The notes under the pieces are model-generated. The model saw nothing but the letters and a program-made list of their open reading frames with translations. It searched no databases and was not told the DNA's origin. 64,000 bases of DNA from Umezawaea endophytica (GTDB lineage: Bacteria > Actinomycetota > Actinomycetes > Mycobacteriales > Pseudonocardiaceae). The position numbers and the translations under genes were made by a program. The stretch spans positions 1-64,000 of the forward strand of contig NZ_JANYMP010000010.1 in assembly GCF_025061645.1 (NCBI RefSeq), written 5' to 3'. Positions 9,120 to 17,586 of the stretch are shown piece by piece (position 1 is the first letter of the stretch; each line of letters starts with the position of its first letter).

Positions 9120-10142
9120 GTGAAGAAAATCGGCTTCCTGTCCTTCGGGCACTGGTCGGACGGCCCGCACTCGCGCACGCGGACGGCGTCGGACGCGCTC
9201 CTGCAAGCCATCGACCTCGCGGTGGCCGCGGAGGAGCTCGGCGCGGACGGCGCGTACTTCCGGGTGCACCACTTCGCGCGGCAACTGGCGTCGCCGTTCC
9301 CGCTGCTGGCCGCGATCGGCGCCAAGACCCAGCGCATCGAGATCGGTACCGGCGTGATCGACATGCGGTACGAGAACCCGATGTACATGGTGGAGGACGC
9401 GGGTGCCGCGGACCTCATCTCCGGCGGCAGGCTCCAGCTCGGCATCTCGCGGGGGTCGCCCGAGCAGGTGATCGACGGCTGGCGGTACTTCGGCTACGAG
9501 CCCGGCGAGGGCGACACCGAGGCCGACATGGCCCGCAAGCACGCCGAGGTGCTGCTGACCGTGCTGCGCGGCGAGGGCTTCGCCCGGCCCAACCCGCGGC
9601 CGATGTTCGAGAACCCGCCGGGGCTGCTGCGCGTCGAACCGCACTCGGCCGGGTTGAGGGACCGGATCTGGTGGGGCGCCAGCTCGAACGCCACCGCGGT
9701 CTGGGCGGCTGAGCAGGGCATGCACCTGATGAGCTCGACGCTGAAGAACGACGAGGGCGGGGCGCCGTTCCACGTCCAGCAGGCCGAGCAGATCCGGGCG
9801 TTCCGCAAGGCGTGGTCGGAAGCCGGGTGGCAGCATCAGCCGCGCGTCTCGGTCTCGCGCAGCGTCTTCGCGCTGACCTCCGACCTCGACCGCGCCTACT
9901 TCGGCCACGACCGCGCGAGCGCCGACCACATCGGCTACATCGACGCGAGCACCAAGGCCATCTTCGGCCGCAGCTACACCGCCGAACCGGACGTGCTGGT
10001 CGAGCAGCTCGCGGAGGACGAGGCCATCGCCGAAGCCGACACGCTGCTGCTGACCGTGCCCAACCAGCTCGGCGTCGACTACAACGCGCACGTGATCGAC
10101 AACGTCCTCACCCACGTCGCGCCCGGCCTCGGCTGGCGCTGA
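9120..10142 (+). CDS. LLM-class flavin-dependent oxidoreductase
   Basis: A 340-residue luciferase-like TIM barrel. It opens KKIGFLSFGHWSDG and continues with LQAIDLAVAAEELGADGAYF, RIEIGTGVIDMRYENPMYM, GGRLQLGISRGSPEQVIDGW and IWWGASSNATAVWAAE, all typical of actinobacterial LLM oxidoreductases using FMN or F420. GTG 9120 gives the family N-terminus; GTG 9078 would overlap the PPOX gene and add 14 atypical residues. Substrate unknown. It is only 35 bases from the PPOX-fold gene, so read-through is possible. Confidence 0.88.
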   Translation: MKKIGFLSFGHWSDGPHSRTRTASDALLQAIDLAVAAEELGADGAYFRVHHFARQLASPFPLLAAIGAKTQRIEIGTGVIDMRYENPMYMVEDAGAADLISGGRLQLGISRGSPEQVIDGWRYFGYEPGEGDTEADMARKHAEVLLTVLRGEGFARPNPRPMFENPPGLLRVEPHSAGLRDRIWWGASSNATAVWAAEQGMHLMSSTLKNDEGGAPFHVQQAEQIRAFRKAWSEAGWQHQPRVSVSRSVFALTSDLDRAYFGHDRASADHIGYIDASTKAIFGRSYTAEPDVLVEQLAEDEAIAEADTLLLTVPNQLGVDYNAHVIDNVLTHVAPGLGWR

Positions 10143-10154
10143 CCGACAGCGGGG

Positions 10155-11084
10155 TCACCGGGCCGCCGTCGAGGCTCGCAGGGCCTCGGCGGCGACGGCG
10201 AGGTCCTCCCACGCCATCCCGACCGAGCGGAAGAGCCGCGGTCCCACGTCCGTGACCGGTTCTCCCCGCACCACGTCGGCGAGCGTCCGCAGGTCCGAGC
10301 GGGAGAGGGTGCCCGCGCGGACGGCGGCGGCCACGTCACCCGCTTCGCGGAGCGCGGTGTCGACGTGCTCCACGACCACGGACGACCGCCGCACGGTGGT
10401 GTCGTCCAGTTCGCGCGCGTCCAGCGTGTGCGAGCCCATCGCGACCACCACGGCGTGCGGGGCGAGCCGGGCCCCGTCGAACAGGGGCGTGCTCGACGAC
10501 GTGCAGCAGACCACGAGGTCGGCGTGGTCGACGGCGTCCGGGCCGGCGGGGGACACCGGCACGTCGAACGTGTGGTTCGCGCAGAAGGCCGCGGCGGCCT
10601 CCGGGGTCCGGCCCGCGACCTCCACCCGCTCGATCCGGCGGACGGCCGAGATGGCCCGGACGTGCGCGGCCGCCTGCGGGCCGGTGCCGTGCACGAGCAG
10701 GCGCGGGGTGCTCGCGGGTGCGAGGACGTCGACGGCGAGCGCGGACAGCGCCGACGTCCTGAGCAGGGTGAGCGCGGCGCCGTCGAGCAGGGCGACCGGG
10801 CGCAGCGTCATGGCGTCGTGGAGCAGGTAGGTGCCGGTGACGCGGGGCAGGCCCAGTGCCGGGTTGCCGGGGGCGACCCCGACGACCTTGACGCCCACGA
10901 CGCCGCCACCCTCACCCGGCATGACCAGCAGTTCGCCGTGGGTCAGGGGGACGGCCGAGCGGGGCGGCCCGGCCGCGTCCCAGGCGTCGCCCAGGAGCGC
11001 GTCGCGCAACGCGGAGATCGCGGCGTGGACGGGCACGAGGTCGAGCAGGTCGCGTTCGCCGAGTTGCGGCAGCGGTGGGGTCAC
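10155..11084 (-). CDS. Ornithine cyclodeaminase / mu-crystallin family protein
   Basis: A 309-residue NAD(P)-binding protein of the OCD/mu-crystallin family. Visible: GGGVVGVKVVGVAPGNPALGLP (substrate-side block), LLDGAALTLLRTSALSALA, then the Rossmann segment LLVHGTGPQAAAHVRAIS and ADLVVCCTSSSTPLF, and VVVAMGSHTLDARELDD. Members perform ornithine cyclodeamination, ketimine reduction or alanine dehydrogenation; which one applies here is not clear. The gene starts GTG at 11084 and faces away from the ArsR-type gene across a 92-base gap that holds the 11141-11162 palindrome. Confidence 0.85.
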   Translation of the reverse strand: MTPPLPQLGERDLLDLVPVHAAISALRDALLGDAWDAAGPPRSAVPLTHGELLVMPGEGGGVVGVKVVGVAPGNPALGLPRVTGTYLLHDAMTLRPVALLDGAALTLLRTSALSALAVDVLAPASTPRLLVHGTGPQAAAHVRAISAVRRIERVEVAGRTPEAAAAFCANHTFDVPVSPAGPDAVDHADLVVCCTSSSTPLFDGARLAPHAVVVAMGSHTLDARELDDTTVRRSSVVVEHVDTALREAGDVAAAVRAGTLSRSDLRTLADVVRGEPVTDVGPRLFRSVGMAWEDLAVAAEALRASTAAR

Positions 11085-11140
11085 CCTTGGATTCCAGCAG
11101 ACGCCGCTGCCGGACCGCTCGCCCCGGACAGGTTCTTCCG

Positions 11141-11162
11141 CTTGACAAAAAAAGTTGTCAAG
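11141..11162 (+). promoter_or_regulatory. ArsR-type operator palindrome
   Basis: Perfect inverted repeat: arms CTTGACAA (11141-11148) and TTGTCAAG (11155-11162) around the spacer AAAAAG. The left arm contains TTGACA, usable as a -35 box, and the right arm runs into the Shine-Dalgarno AAGGAGAG, so a bound repressor would block both transcription and the ribosome site of the downstream HTH gene. It probably gives autoregulation of the 11177-12950 operon. Confidence 0.75.
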
Positions 11163-11176
11163 GAGAGGGTGGGGCC

Positions 11177-11770
11177 GTGCACGAGGTGGCGGTGATCGAC
11201 GACCCGGCGGCGGCCGAGGCCGCTCTGGCCCCGGTTCGGTCCAGGCTGCTCGCCGAGCTGTCCGAGCCCGGCTCGGCGACCACGCTGGCGCGGCAGGTCG
11301 GGCTGACCAGGCAGAAGGTCAACTACCACCTGCGCGCGCTGGAGCGGCACGGGCTGGTCGAGCTGGTCGAGGAACGGCGCAAGGGGAACTGGACGGAGCG
11401 GGTGCTGCGGGCGACCGCGGCGTCGTACGTGATCTCGCCGAGCGCACTCGCCGGGGTCGAACCCGATCCGGACCGGTCACCCGACCGGAAGTCCGCGAGC
11501 TGGCTGCTCGCGGTGGCCGCGCGACTGGTGCGCGACGTCGGCGACCTGGTCACCGGCGCGGCCGGGGCGCGCAAGCGGCTCGCGACGTTCGCGGTCGACG
11601 GCGAGGTCCGGTTCGCGTCGGCGGCCGACCGCGCCGCGTTCGCGGAGGAGCTGGCGGTCGCCGTGACGTCGTTGGTGTCGAAGTACCACGACGGGTCCGC
11701 GGCAGGCGGGCGAGCGCACCGGATCGTGGTCGCCGTGCACCCCAAGGTCCGACGAGGAGAAGAGAGCTGA
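11177..11770 (+). CDS. ArsR-like winged-helix transcriptional regulator
   Basis: A 197-residue regulator. Residues ~15-85 are a winged HTH (RSRLLAELSEPGSATTLARQ, LTRQKVNYHLRALERHGLVE, VEERRKGNWTERVLRAT); residues ~95-190 form a helical C-terminal domain that may bind ligand or dimerise. No metal-binding cysteine cluster is visible, so it is not a classic arsenic sensor. GTG 11177 follows AAGGAGAG by nine bases and sits directly behind the 22-bp operator. First gene of an operon with a VOC and an SRPBCC protein. Confidence 0.87.
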   Translation: MHEVAVIDDPAAAEAALAPVRSRLLAELSEPGSATTLARQVGLTRQKVNYHLRALERHGLVELVEERRKGNWTERVLRATAASYVISPSALAGVEPDPDRSPDRKSASWLLAVAARLVRDVGDLVTGAAGARKRLATFAVDGEVRFASAADRAAFAEELAVAVTSLVSKYHDGSAAGGRAHRIVVAVHPKVRRGEES

Positions 11771-11772
11771 CC

Positions 11773-12183
11773 ATGTTCATCCCGGTGACGAGCATCCCGG
11801 TCGACGACCAGGACAAGGCCCTGGCGTTCTACACGGACGTGCTGGGTTTCGTGAAGAAGACCGACATCCCGGTGGGCGACGCCAAGTGGCTGACCGTCGT
11901 CTCGCCCGACGCGCCGGAGGGCGTCGAGCTGCTGCTCGAACCGGACGGCAACCCCGGCATCCGGATCGACGACAAGCCCGCCGCGCAGGTGTACAAGAAG
12001 GTGCTCTACGACGCGGGCGTGCCGTACACCATGCTCGGCAGCAAGGACCTGGACGCCGACTACGCGCGGATGAAGGGGCTCGGGGTCAGGTTCACCCAGG
12101 AGCCGACGAAGACCGACTTCGGCTCGATGGCGGTGTTCGACGACACCTGCGGCAACCTCATCGTCCTCACCCAGCAGGCCTGA
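11773..12183 (+). CDS. VOC (glyoxalase/bleomycin-resistance fold) protein
   Basis: A 136-residue two-module VOC protein: MFIPVTSIPVDDQDKALAFY and TDVLGFVKKTDIPVG in module 1, GVPYTMLGSKDLDADYARMK and FDDTCGNLIVLTQ in module 2. Metal ligand positions look incomplete, as in many VOC proteins of unknown substrate. It starts two bases after the ArsR-type stop and is followed five bases later by the SRPBCC gene. Confidence 0.88.
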   Translation: MFIPVTSIPVDDQDKALAFYTDVLGFVKKTDIPVGDAKWLTVVSPDAPEGVELLLEPDGNPGIRIDDKPAAQVYKKVLYDAGVPYTMLGSKDLDADYARMKGLGVRFTQEPTKTDFGSMAVFDDTCGNLIVLTQQA

Positions 12184-12188
12184 CCGCG

Positions 12189-12950
12189 GTGGACGAGCGC
12201 AGGCGCCTGGCCAAGGAGGTCGAACTCGCCGCCACCCCGGACGAGGTGTGGGAGGCGATCTCCACCCCGGAGGGCATGTCGGTCTGGTTCGTGCCGCACG
12301 AGCGGGTGGACGGCGAGGTCGAGGCCGACTTCGGGGGCGGCAACACGCAGGCGGGCCAGGTGCTGGCGTGGGAGCCGGGCGAGCGGGTCGTCTACGGGGC
12401 GCCCGGCCCGGACGGTGAACCGCCGATGACGCTGGAGTTCCTGGTCGAGGGCAGGGGCGACGGCACCACCGTGCTCCGCCTCGTCCAGAGCGGGTTCTTC
12501 GGCGGCGACGACTGGGAGGCCGAGTACGACGGCTTCGGCAAGGGCTGGGACATGTTCCTGCACAACCTGGCCGAGTACTTCCGGCACTTCTCCGGGCGGC
12601 CGGTGGCGAACGTGGTCGCCACCGCCTCCACGACCAGGCCCGGTGCCGAGGTGTGGGCCGACCTGGTCGCGCGGCTCGGCGCGGACCCGGCGCTCGGCGA
12701 CCGGGTGCGCCTCACCCCGGAGGGCCTCGAACCCGTCGAGGGCGTGGTGGACCTGCACATCGGGTCGGTGCTGCTGGGCGTCCGGACCGAGCAGGGCTTC
12801 TACCGGTTCATGGTCGACGACGCGCACCACATGGTGAACACGATCCAGTACTTCTACGGCGTGCAGGTGGATCGGGAGTCCCGTTCCGCCGCCTGGCAGG
12901 CCTGGGTCGACGACCTCGCCGGGGCACCCGGTCACGGGCGGGGGAGGTAG
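12189..12950 (+). CDS. SRPBCC/AHSA1-type START-fold protein
   Basis: A 253-residue protein. Residues ~1-145 are an AHSA1-like SRPBCC domain (VELAATPDEVWEAISTPEGM, VLAWEPGERVVY, LRLVQSGFF, GWDMFLHNLAEYF), which binds hydrophobic ligands. The remaining ~100 residues (EVWADLVARLGADPALGDRV to HHMVNTIQYFYG) look like a second, weakly similar unit. The GTG start follows the VOC stop by five bases. ArsR + AHSA1 + VOC is a recurrent actinobacterial set; its inducer is not known here. The 3' end overlaps the opposite-strand gene by 19 bases. Confidence 0.85.
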   Translation: MDERRRLAKEVELAATPDEVWEAISTPEGMSVWFVPHERVDGEVEADFGGGNTQAGQVLAWEPGERVVYGAPGPDGEPPMTLEFLVEGRGDGTTVLRLVQSGFFGGDDWEAEYDGFGKGWDMFLHNLAEYFRHFSGRPVANVVATASTTRPGAEVWADLVARLGADPALGDRVRLTPEGLEPVEGVVDLHIGSVLLGVRTEQGFYRFMVDDAHHMVNTIQYFYGVQVDRESRSAAWQAWVDDLAGAPGHGRGR

Positions 12951-13627
12951 GCGGCGACCTCGGCGAGCGCGTCGAGCGCCTCGGGGTCGAACGCGCCGGT
13001 GGCGTTCTCCGCCTCGGCGACGGTGAGCGAGGTCCCCTGGACGTCGGAACCGTAGTAGCGGCCGGTGAACGCGATGTCCGCCAGGCCGAGCAGCGCCGAG
13101 CCGAGCGGGCGGACGTCACCGCTGCCGTCGACGTCGATGACCGACTTGAAGTCGCGCACGTCGGCGGCTCGGCGGAACCCGACCCAGGCGACGGACACGA
13201 CCGCGCTGGTGCCCACGTCGTCGCCGACGGCCACGATGATCCGGTCCAGCGAGGCGCACGGGACGCGGGCCAGGAACTCCCGCACCCGGCCGTGCGACGC
13301 GGTCAGGCACTCGACCTGCCGACGCCCCTCCCGGCGTAGTTCCCGCACGCCCATGCGCCGCCACGCGTCGGCGGAATCGCCCTTGCGCGCGGACTTCTGC
13401 CCCTCGGCCTTGCGGACGCGCAGGTCGACGGCCGGGCTCGCCCCGCCGCCCGCACCGCCGCCCCCTCCGCCGGAGCCCATCAGCGCCCCGCCGCCGCCGT
13501 AGCCCACCATCCCGAGCGCCAGGACACCCGCCACCACGACGGTGCCCCCTCCGCCCTTCTTCTTTTTCTTCTTGCCGCTGAGCGGTCGGACCTTGCCGCT
13601 CTTGTCCGTGAAGAATCCTGCGGGCAC
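12932..13627 (-). CDS. Lys/Gly-rich single-pass membrane protein, unknown function
   Basis: A 231-residue protein not assigned to a family. The N-terminus (MPAGFFTDKSGKVRPLSGKK, with six lysines in a row) is strongly basic, followed by a hydrophobic helix ~28-48 (TVVVAGVLALGMVGY) and a Gly-rich linker (~44-66), then a soluble domain ~68-231. By the positive-inside rule the soluble domain would be outside the membrane. Two cysteines (VECLTASH, VPCASLD) could form a disulfide. GTG 13627 has GGGG nine bases upstream. Its last residues overlap the SRPBCC gene on the other strand. Confidence 0.75.
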   Translation of the reverse strand: MPAGFFTDKSGKVRPLSGKKKKKKGGGGTVVVAGVLALGMVGYGGGGALMGSGGGGGGAGGGASPAVDLRVRKAEGQKSARKGDSADAWRRMGVRELRREGRRQVECLTASHGRVREFLARVPCASLDRIIVAVGDDVGTSAVVSVAWVGFRRAADVRDFKSVIDVDGSGDVRPLGSALLGLADIAFTGRYYGSDVQGTSLTVAEAENATGAFDPEALDALAEVAAYLPRP

Positions 13628-13939
13628 GTGCCGTTCCCCCGGTACCTCGTCGACCCCGACAGCGCGTCGAGCGTGCTACCGGTGCTCACAGGGGTCTACG
13701 CAGAACAGCGGATTCCAGGCTGCTCGGTATGCCGCACGTCGCGGCACCGATCGGCGGGAGGCATGTTCACGCTCACAAACAGGACGTCCGGTTCTAGTTG
13801 AAAGTGCGACTAGAGAGGGAGTCAGCGGCTCTAGTTAGCGTTCACATCCGAGCGTTGACGCGGGTGGTGGGGCCTGCCACAGTGGACGTCAAGGTTGTTC
13901 CGAGGGAAGTGCCGAGTCCGCCGACCTCAGGAGTCCCCC
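13628..13939. promoter_or_regulatory. 312-base gap upstream of GH127, with LacI-like and CTAGT sites
   Basis: No gene is seen. Two LacI-like sites occur: TGTTCACGCTCACA (13764-13777) and AGTTAGCGTTCACA (13833-13846), each 11 of 14 against TGTTAGCGCTAACA, a typical LacI-type operator. Between them CTAGT half sites occur at 13794, 13809 (inverted, ACTAG) and 13831, for example CTAGT-N10-ACTAG and ACTAGAG-N14-CTCTAGT. This looks like a complex sugar-responsive promoter for the GH127 gene; the GNNNN base composition is also less G-rich than the flanks. Confidence 0.5.
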
Positions 13940-16630
13940 ATGTCCCCGCACGACTTCAGCCGTCGGCGCCTGTTCACCGCGGCCGGTGGCACGGCCGTCC
14001 TGGCCGCGCTCGGCACCCCCGGTGCGGCAGGCGCTTCCGCCAGTGCGCTGCCGCCCGTTCGAGCGGACATCGGCGCTCGCGCGTTCGCGTTCGGCCTGGA
14101 CCAGGTGCGGCTGGCGCCCGGCCGCTGGCGCGACAACCTGGACCGGACGCTGGCGTACCTGCGCTTCATCGACGTCGACCGGCTGCTGTACGCGTTCCGC
14201 GCCAACCACCGGCTGGACACCCGCGGCGCCCAGCCCTGCGGTGGCTGGGAATCACCCACCTTCGAGTTCCGCACCCACAGCCAGGGGCACTTCCTGTCGG
14301 CGTGGGCGCAGGCGTGGGTCGTCACGGGGGAGAGCGCGTTCCGCGACAAGGCCGCGTACCTGGTCGCGGAACTGGCGAAGTGCCAGGCGAGCGCGGCCGG
14401 GTTCACCGCGGGCTACCTGTCCGGGTTCCCCGAATCCGACTTCGACACCGTGGAAACGGGCACCCGCAAGGGAGTCCCGTACTACTGCGTGCACAAGACG
14501 TTGGCCGGTCTGCTGGACGTGTGGCGGCTGTTGGGCAACACGCAGGCCCGCGACGTGTTGCTGGCGCTCGCCGGGTGGGTGGACTGGCGGACCGGGCGGC
14601 TGACGTACGAGCAGATGCAGACGACCATGCGGATCGAGTTCGGCGGGATGAACGCCGTGCTCACCGACCTGTACCAGCAGACGGGGGACGCCCGCTGGCT
14701 GCGCGTCGCGCAGCGGTTCGACCACGCGGCCGTCATCGACCCGCTGGCCGCGAACCGGGACCAGCTCAGCGGACTGCACGCCAACACGCAGATCCCCAAG
14801 ATCGTCGGCGCCGCGCGGGAGTACAAGGCGACGGGAACCCAGCGGTACCTGGACGTCGCGAAGAACTTCTGGTCGATCGTCACCGGTGCCCACACCTACG
14901 TGATCGGCGGTAACAGCGTCGGAGAGTTCTTCCGGGAACCCGGCGCCATCGCCCGGTTCCTGACCGACGTGACGTGCGAGAGCTGCAACACCTACAACAT
15001 GCTCAAGCTGACGCGGGAGCTGTTCCTGCTCGACCCGACGAGGGTCGACCTCGTCGACTACTACGAGACCGCGCTGCTGAACCAGTTGCTGGCGCAGCAG
15101 AACCCGAACGACGCGCACGGGCACGTCTGCTACTTCACCCCGCTCAACCCCGGCGGGCGCCGCACCTACAGCAACGACTACGACACGTTCACCTGCTGCC
15201 AGGGCACCGGCCTGGAGACCCAGACCAAGCTCGCGGACTCGATCTACTTCTCCGCCGACCGCGCGCTGTACGTGACCCTGTTCATCGCCTCGACGCTGAC
15301 CTGGAGCGCGCTCGGCGTGACGGTCGAGCAGACCACCACGTTCCCCGAGGGCGACACCACCACGCTGCGGGTCACCGGCACGCCGGGCCGGTGGACGATG
15401 AACATCCGCGTCCCGAGCTGGACCAGCGGCGCGACCGTCCAGGTGAACGGGGTCGCGCAGGACATCGCCACGACACCGGGCACGTACGCGGTGCTGGACC
15501 GCACCTGGGCCTCCGGCGACACGGTGGTGGTCCGGCTGCCGATGCGCGTGGTGCTCAGGCCGACCCCGGACGACCCCGGCGTGCAGGCCGTCACCTACGG
15601 CCCCGTCGTGCTCAGCGGCGCCTACGGTGGCACGAGCCTCGCCGGGCTGCCCGTGCTGGCCACCGCGTCGATCACGCGCGGCAGCGGGCTGCGGTTCACC
15701 GCCACCGCCGACGGCGCCCAGGTGTCGCTGATCCCGTTCCACGACAACCACCTCCAGAACTACACCGTCTACTGGAACGCCGACGGGCGCGCCGTCGACA
15801 CGGCGACCTTCAAGCTGCTCAACGCGGGCAGCGGCCTGGTGCTGGGCGTGCGGGACATGTCCACCGCCGACGGGGCCGACGCGCTCCAGTGGGCGGACAC
15901 CGGCACCCCCGACCACGGCTGGGAACTCGTCGTCTCCGGTTCCGCGCTCAAGCTCCGCAACGGCAACAGCCGCAAGGTGCTCGGCGTGCGGGACATGTCC
16001 ACTTCGGACGGTGCGCGGGTCGTCCAGTGGAGCGACACGGGCACTGCGGACCACCTGTGGACGCCGGTCGACAACGGTGACGGGACGCACGGGATCCGCA
16101 ACGGCCACAGCGGCAAGCTGCTGGGCATCCTCGACGGGTCCACGGCCCAGGGAGCCGTGGCCGTCCAGGACTCCGACAACGGCAGCGCCGACAACCGCTG
16201 GCGCCTGGTCCCCGTCGCGGCGCGGAGGGTGCGGAACGTCCACAGCGGTCTGGTGCTCGGCGTGACCGGCATGTCCACCGCGGACGGGGCGCTCGTCGTC
16301 CAGTGGGGGGACAACGGCACCGCGGACCACCTGTGGACGGCCGAGGTGAGGTCCGGCGGGCACCTGGTGCTGCGCAACCAGCACAGCGGGAAGGTGCTCG
16401 GCGTCGAGAACGCCGGGACGGCCAACGGCGCGCGGATCGCGCAGCGGGCCGACGACGGCACCGGCGGCACCCTGTGGCGGCTCCGGTACGGCGGCAGCGG
16501 CGGCTTCCGCGTGCAGAACCCCGCGAGCGGCCGGGTGCTGGGCGTGACGTCGATGTCCACCGCTGAGGGCGCGCAGGTCGTGCTGTGGGACGACAACGGC
16601 ACCGCTGACCACCTGTGGACGTTCCGCTAG
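13940..16630 (+). CDS. Secreted GH127 (beta-L-arabinofuranosidase-type) enzyme with C-terminal ricin-type repeats
   Basis: An 896-residue Tat substrate: SRRRLFTAAGG then a hydrophobic stretch ending AGASA. Residues ~45-600 are a GH127 barrel plus beta-sandwich; C346, E347 and C349 (CESCNTYN) and the C419-C420 pair (DTFTCCQGTG) match the zinc-thiolate site in which a cysteine is the nucleophile. Residues ~610-896 hold six ~45-residue units (SGxVLGVxxMSTADGAxVVQW..DNGTADHLW), two beta-trefoil lectin domains. GGAG precedes ATG 13940 by six bases. Expected to attack L-arabinofuranosyl residues in plant polymers. Adjacent AraC gene may regulate it. Confidence 0.87.
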   Translation: MSPHDFSRRRLFTAAGGTAVLAALGTPGAAGASASALPPVRADIGARAFAFGLDQVRLAPGRWRDNLDRTLAYLRFIDVDRLLYAFRANHRLDTRGAQPCGGWESPTFEFRTHSQGHFLSAWAQAWVVTGESAFRDKAAYLVAELAKCQASAAGFTAGYLSGFPESDFDTVETGTRKGVPYYCVHKTLAGLLDVWRLLGNTQARDVLLALAGWVDWRTGRLTYEQMQTTMRIEFGGMNAVLTDLYQQTGDARWLRVAQRFDHAAVIDPLAANRDQLSGLHANTQIPKIVGAAREYKATGTQRYLDVAKNFWSIVTGAHTYVIGGNSVGEFFREPGAIARFLTDVTCESCNTYNMLKLTRELFLLDPTRVDLVDYYETALLNQLLAQQNPNDAHGHVCYFTPLNPGGRRTYSNDYDTFTCCQGTGLETQTKLADSIYFSADRALYVTLFIASTLTWSALGVTVEQTTTFPEGDTTTLRVTGTPGRWTMNIRVPSWTSGATVQVNGVAQDIATTPGTYAVLDRTWASGDTVVVRLPMRVVLRPTPDDPGVQAVTYGPVVLSGAYGGTSLAGLPVLATASITRGSGLRFTATADGAQVSLIPFHDNHLQNYTVYWNADGRAVDTATFKLLNAGSGLVLGVRDMSTADGADALQWADTGTPDHGWELVVSGSALKLRNGNSRKVLGVRDMSTSDGARVVQWSDTGTADHLWTPVDNGDGTHGIRNGHSGKLLGILDGSTAQGAVAVQDSDNGSADNRWRLVPVAARRVRNVHSGLVLGVTGMSTADGALVVQWGDNGTADHLWTAEVRSGGHLVLRNQHSGKVLGVENAGTANGARIAQRADDGTGGTLWRLRYGGSGGFRVQNPASGRVLGVTSMSTAEGAQVVLWDDNGTADHLWTFR

Positions 16631-17505
16631 CCCCTGGTGGTGGTGCGGAACGCAACGGGGGACAGGCCGGTGCGCTGGAGGAAGTACTTGCTGAAGTTCG
16701 TGGCGCTGGAGAAGCCGAGCCGGGAGGCGACGCGGGCGGCGGGTTCGTCGCCGTGGGCGAGCAGCCGCTTGGCCTCCAGGACGACGCGGCGGTCGATGAA
16801 CTCCTTCGCCCCGACGCCCGCCGCGGCCTCCGCCGCCCTCGACAGGGTGCGCGGCGAGTAGCCCAGCCGCCGCGCGTAGTCCTCCACCCTCCTGGTCCGG
16901 CCGAAGCCCTCCTCGACCGCGTCGCGGAACCGCAGGAACGCCTCGCCCGGCGGGGGCGCGGGCCTGCCGGTGGGCGCGCCGAGGTGGGTGAGGTGGAGGA
17001 CCAGGACGGACAGCAGGTGGCGCAGCGCCAGGGTGTGCACGGCCAGCGGCAGCCGCCCGAACGCGTGGAACTCGCGGCCCAGGTGGTCGACGGCGGCGCG
17101 CAGCGCGTCGTGGTCCTCGCCCTCCGGGGTGTGCAGGACGGGCGCGTGGGGGTCGTCCAGGCGGGCGGCGGTCGCGGTGGCCGGGTCGAGGAAGTCCTGC
17201 TCGAAGAGGACCAGCGTGCCGTCCACCCGGCCGGGATCGCTCCACTGCTGCACCTGGCCCGGCCGCGTCCACGCCCACGAGCCCGGCCGGAGGGTGTGCT
17301 CGGTGAAGTCGACCGTGTGCCGGAGCGAGCCGCGGGTGAGCGTGAGCAGGTGGTGGAACGTCGGCCGCAGGGGCACGGTGAGCGCGTCGAGCGGTACGCG
17401 TGAGCGCAGGTCGGCGAGCGAGAGCACCTCCACCCCGGACGGCGTGCCCGGCGGGGCCGTGAACGCGATCTCCTGCGGCGTCGCATGTCGGTTTTTGACC
17501 ATCAT
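16627..17505 (-). CDS. AraC-family transcriptional regulator
   Basis: A 292-residue regulator with an N-terminal cupin-like sensing domain (LRPTFHHLLTLTRGSLRHTV, FTEHTLRPGSWAWTRPGQ) and a C-terminal double HTH (VEDYARRLGYSPRTLSRAAE, KEFIDRRVVLEAKRLLAHGD, VASRLGFSSATNFSKYFLQR, GLSPVAFR). ATG 17505 is chosen, with ATG 17502 equally possible; no strong Shine-Dalgarno is seen, and TATCGT eight bases upstream could be a -10 for a near-leaderless transcript. It is convergent with GH127 (four-base overlap) and divergent from the macrodomain gene. Confidence 0.88.
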   Translation of the reverse strand: MMVKNRHATPQEIAFTAPPGTPSGVEVLSLADLRSRVPLDALTVPLRPTFHHLLTLTRGSLRHTVDFTEHTLRPGSWAWTRPGQVQQWSDPGRVDGTLVLFEQDFLDPATATAARLDDPHAPVLHTPEGEDHDALRAAVDHLGREFHAFGRLPLAVHTLALRHLLSVLVLHLTHLGAPTGRPAPPPGEAFLRFRDAVEEGFGRTRRVEDYARRLGYSPRTLSRAAEAAAGVGAKEFIDRRVVLEAKRLLAHGDEPAARVASRLGFSSATNFSKYFLQRTGLSPVAFRTTTRG

Positions 17506-17586
17506 CGGTCCGGACGATACCCGGTTCCCCCCTGGTTTTCGGCTTAGCGTTCTCCGTGTGGGGAAGAAAACGAACAGGGGAGCGAC

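Noticed and set aside
14252-17278. Open frame of ~1000 codons antisense to GH127
   Set aside because: Shadow of GH127 and AraC genes; no recognisable domain and unusual amino-acid use.
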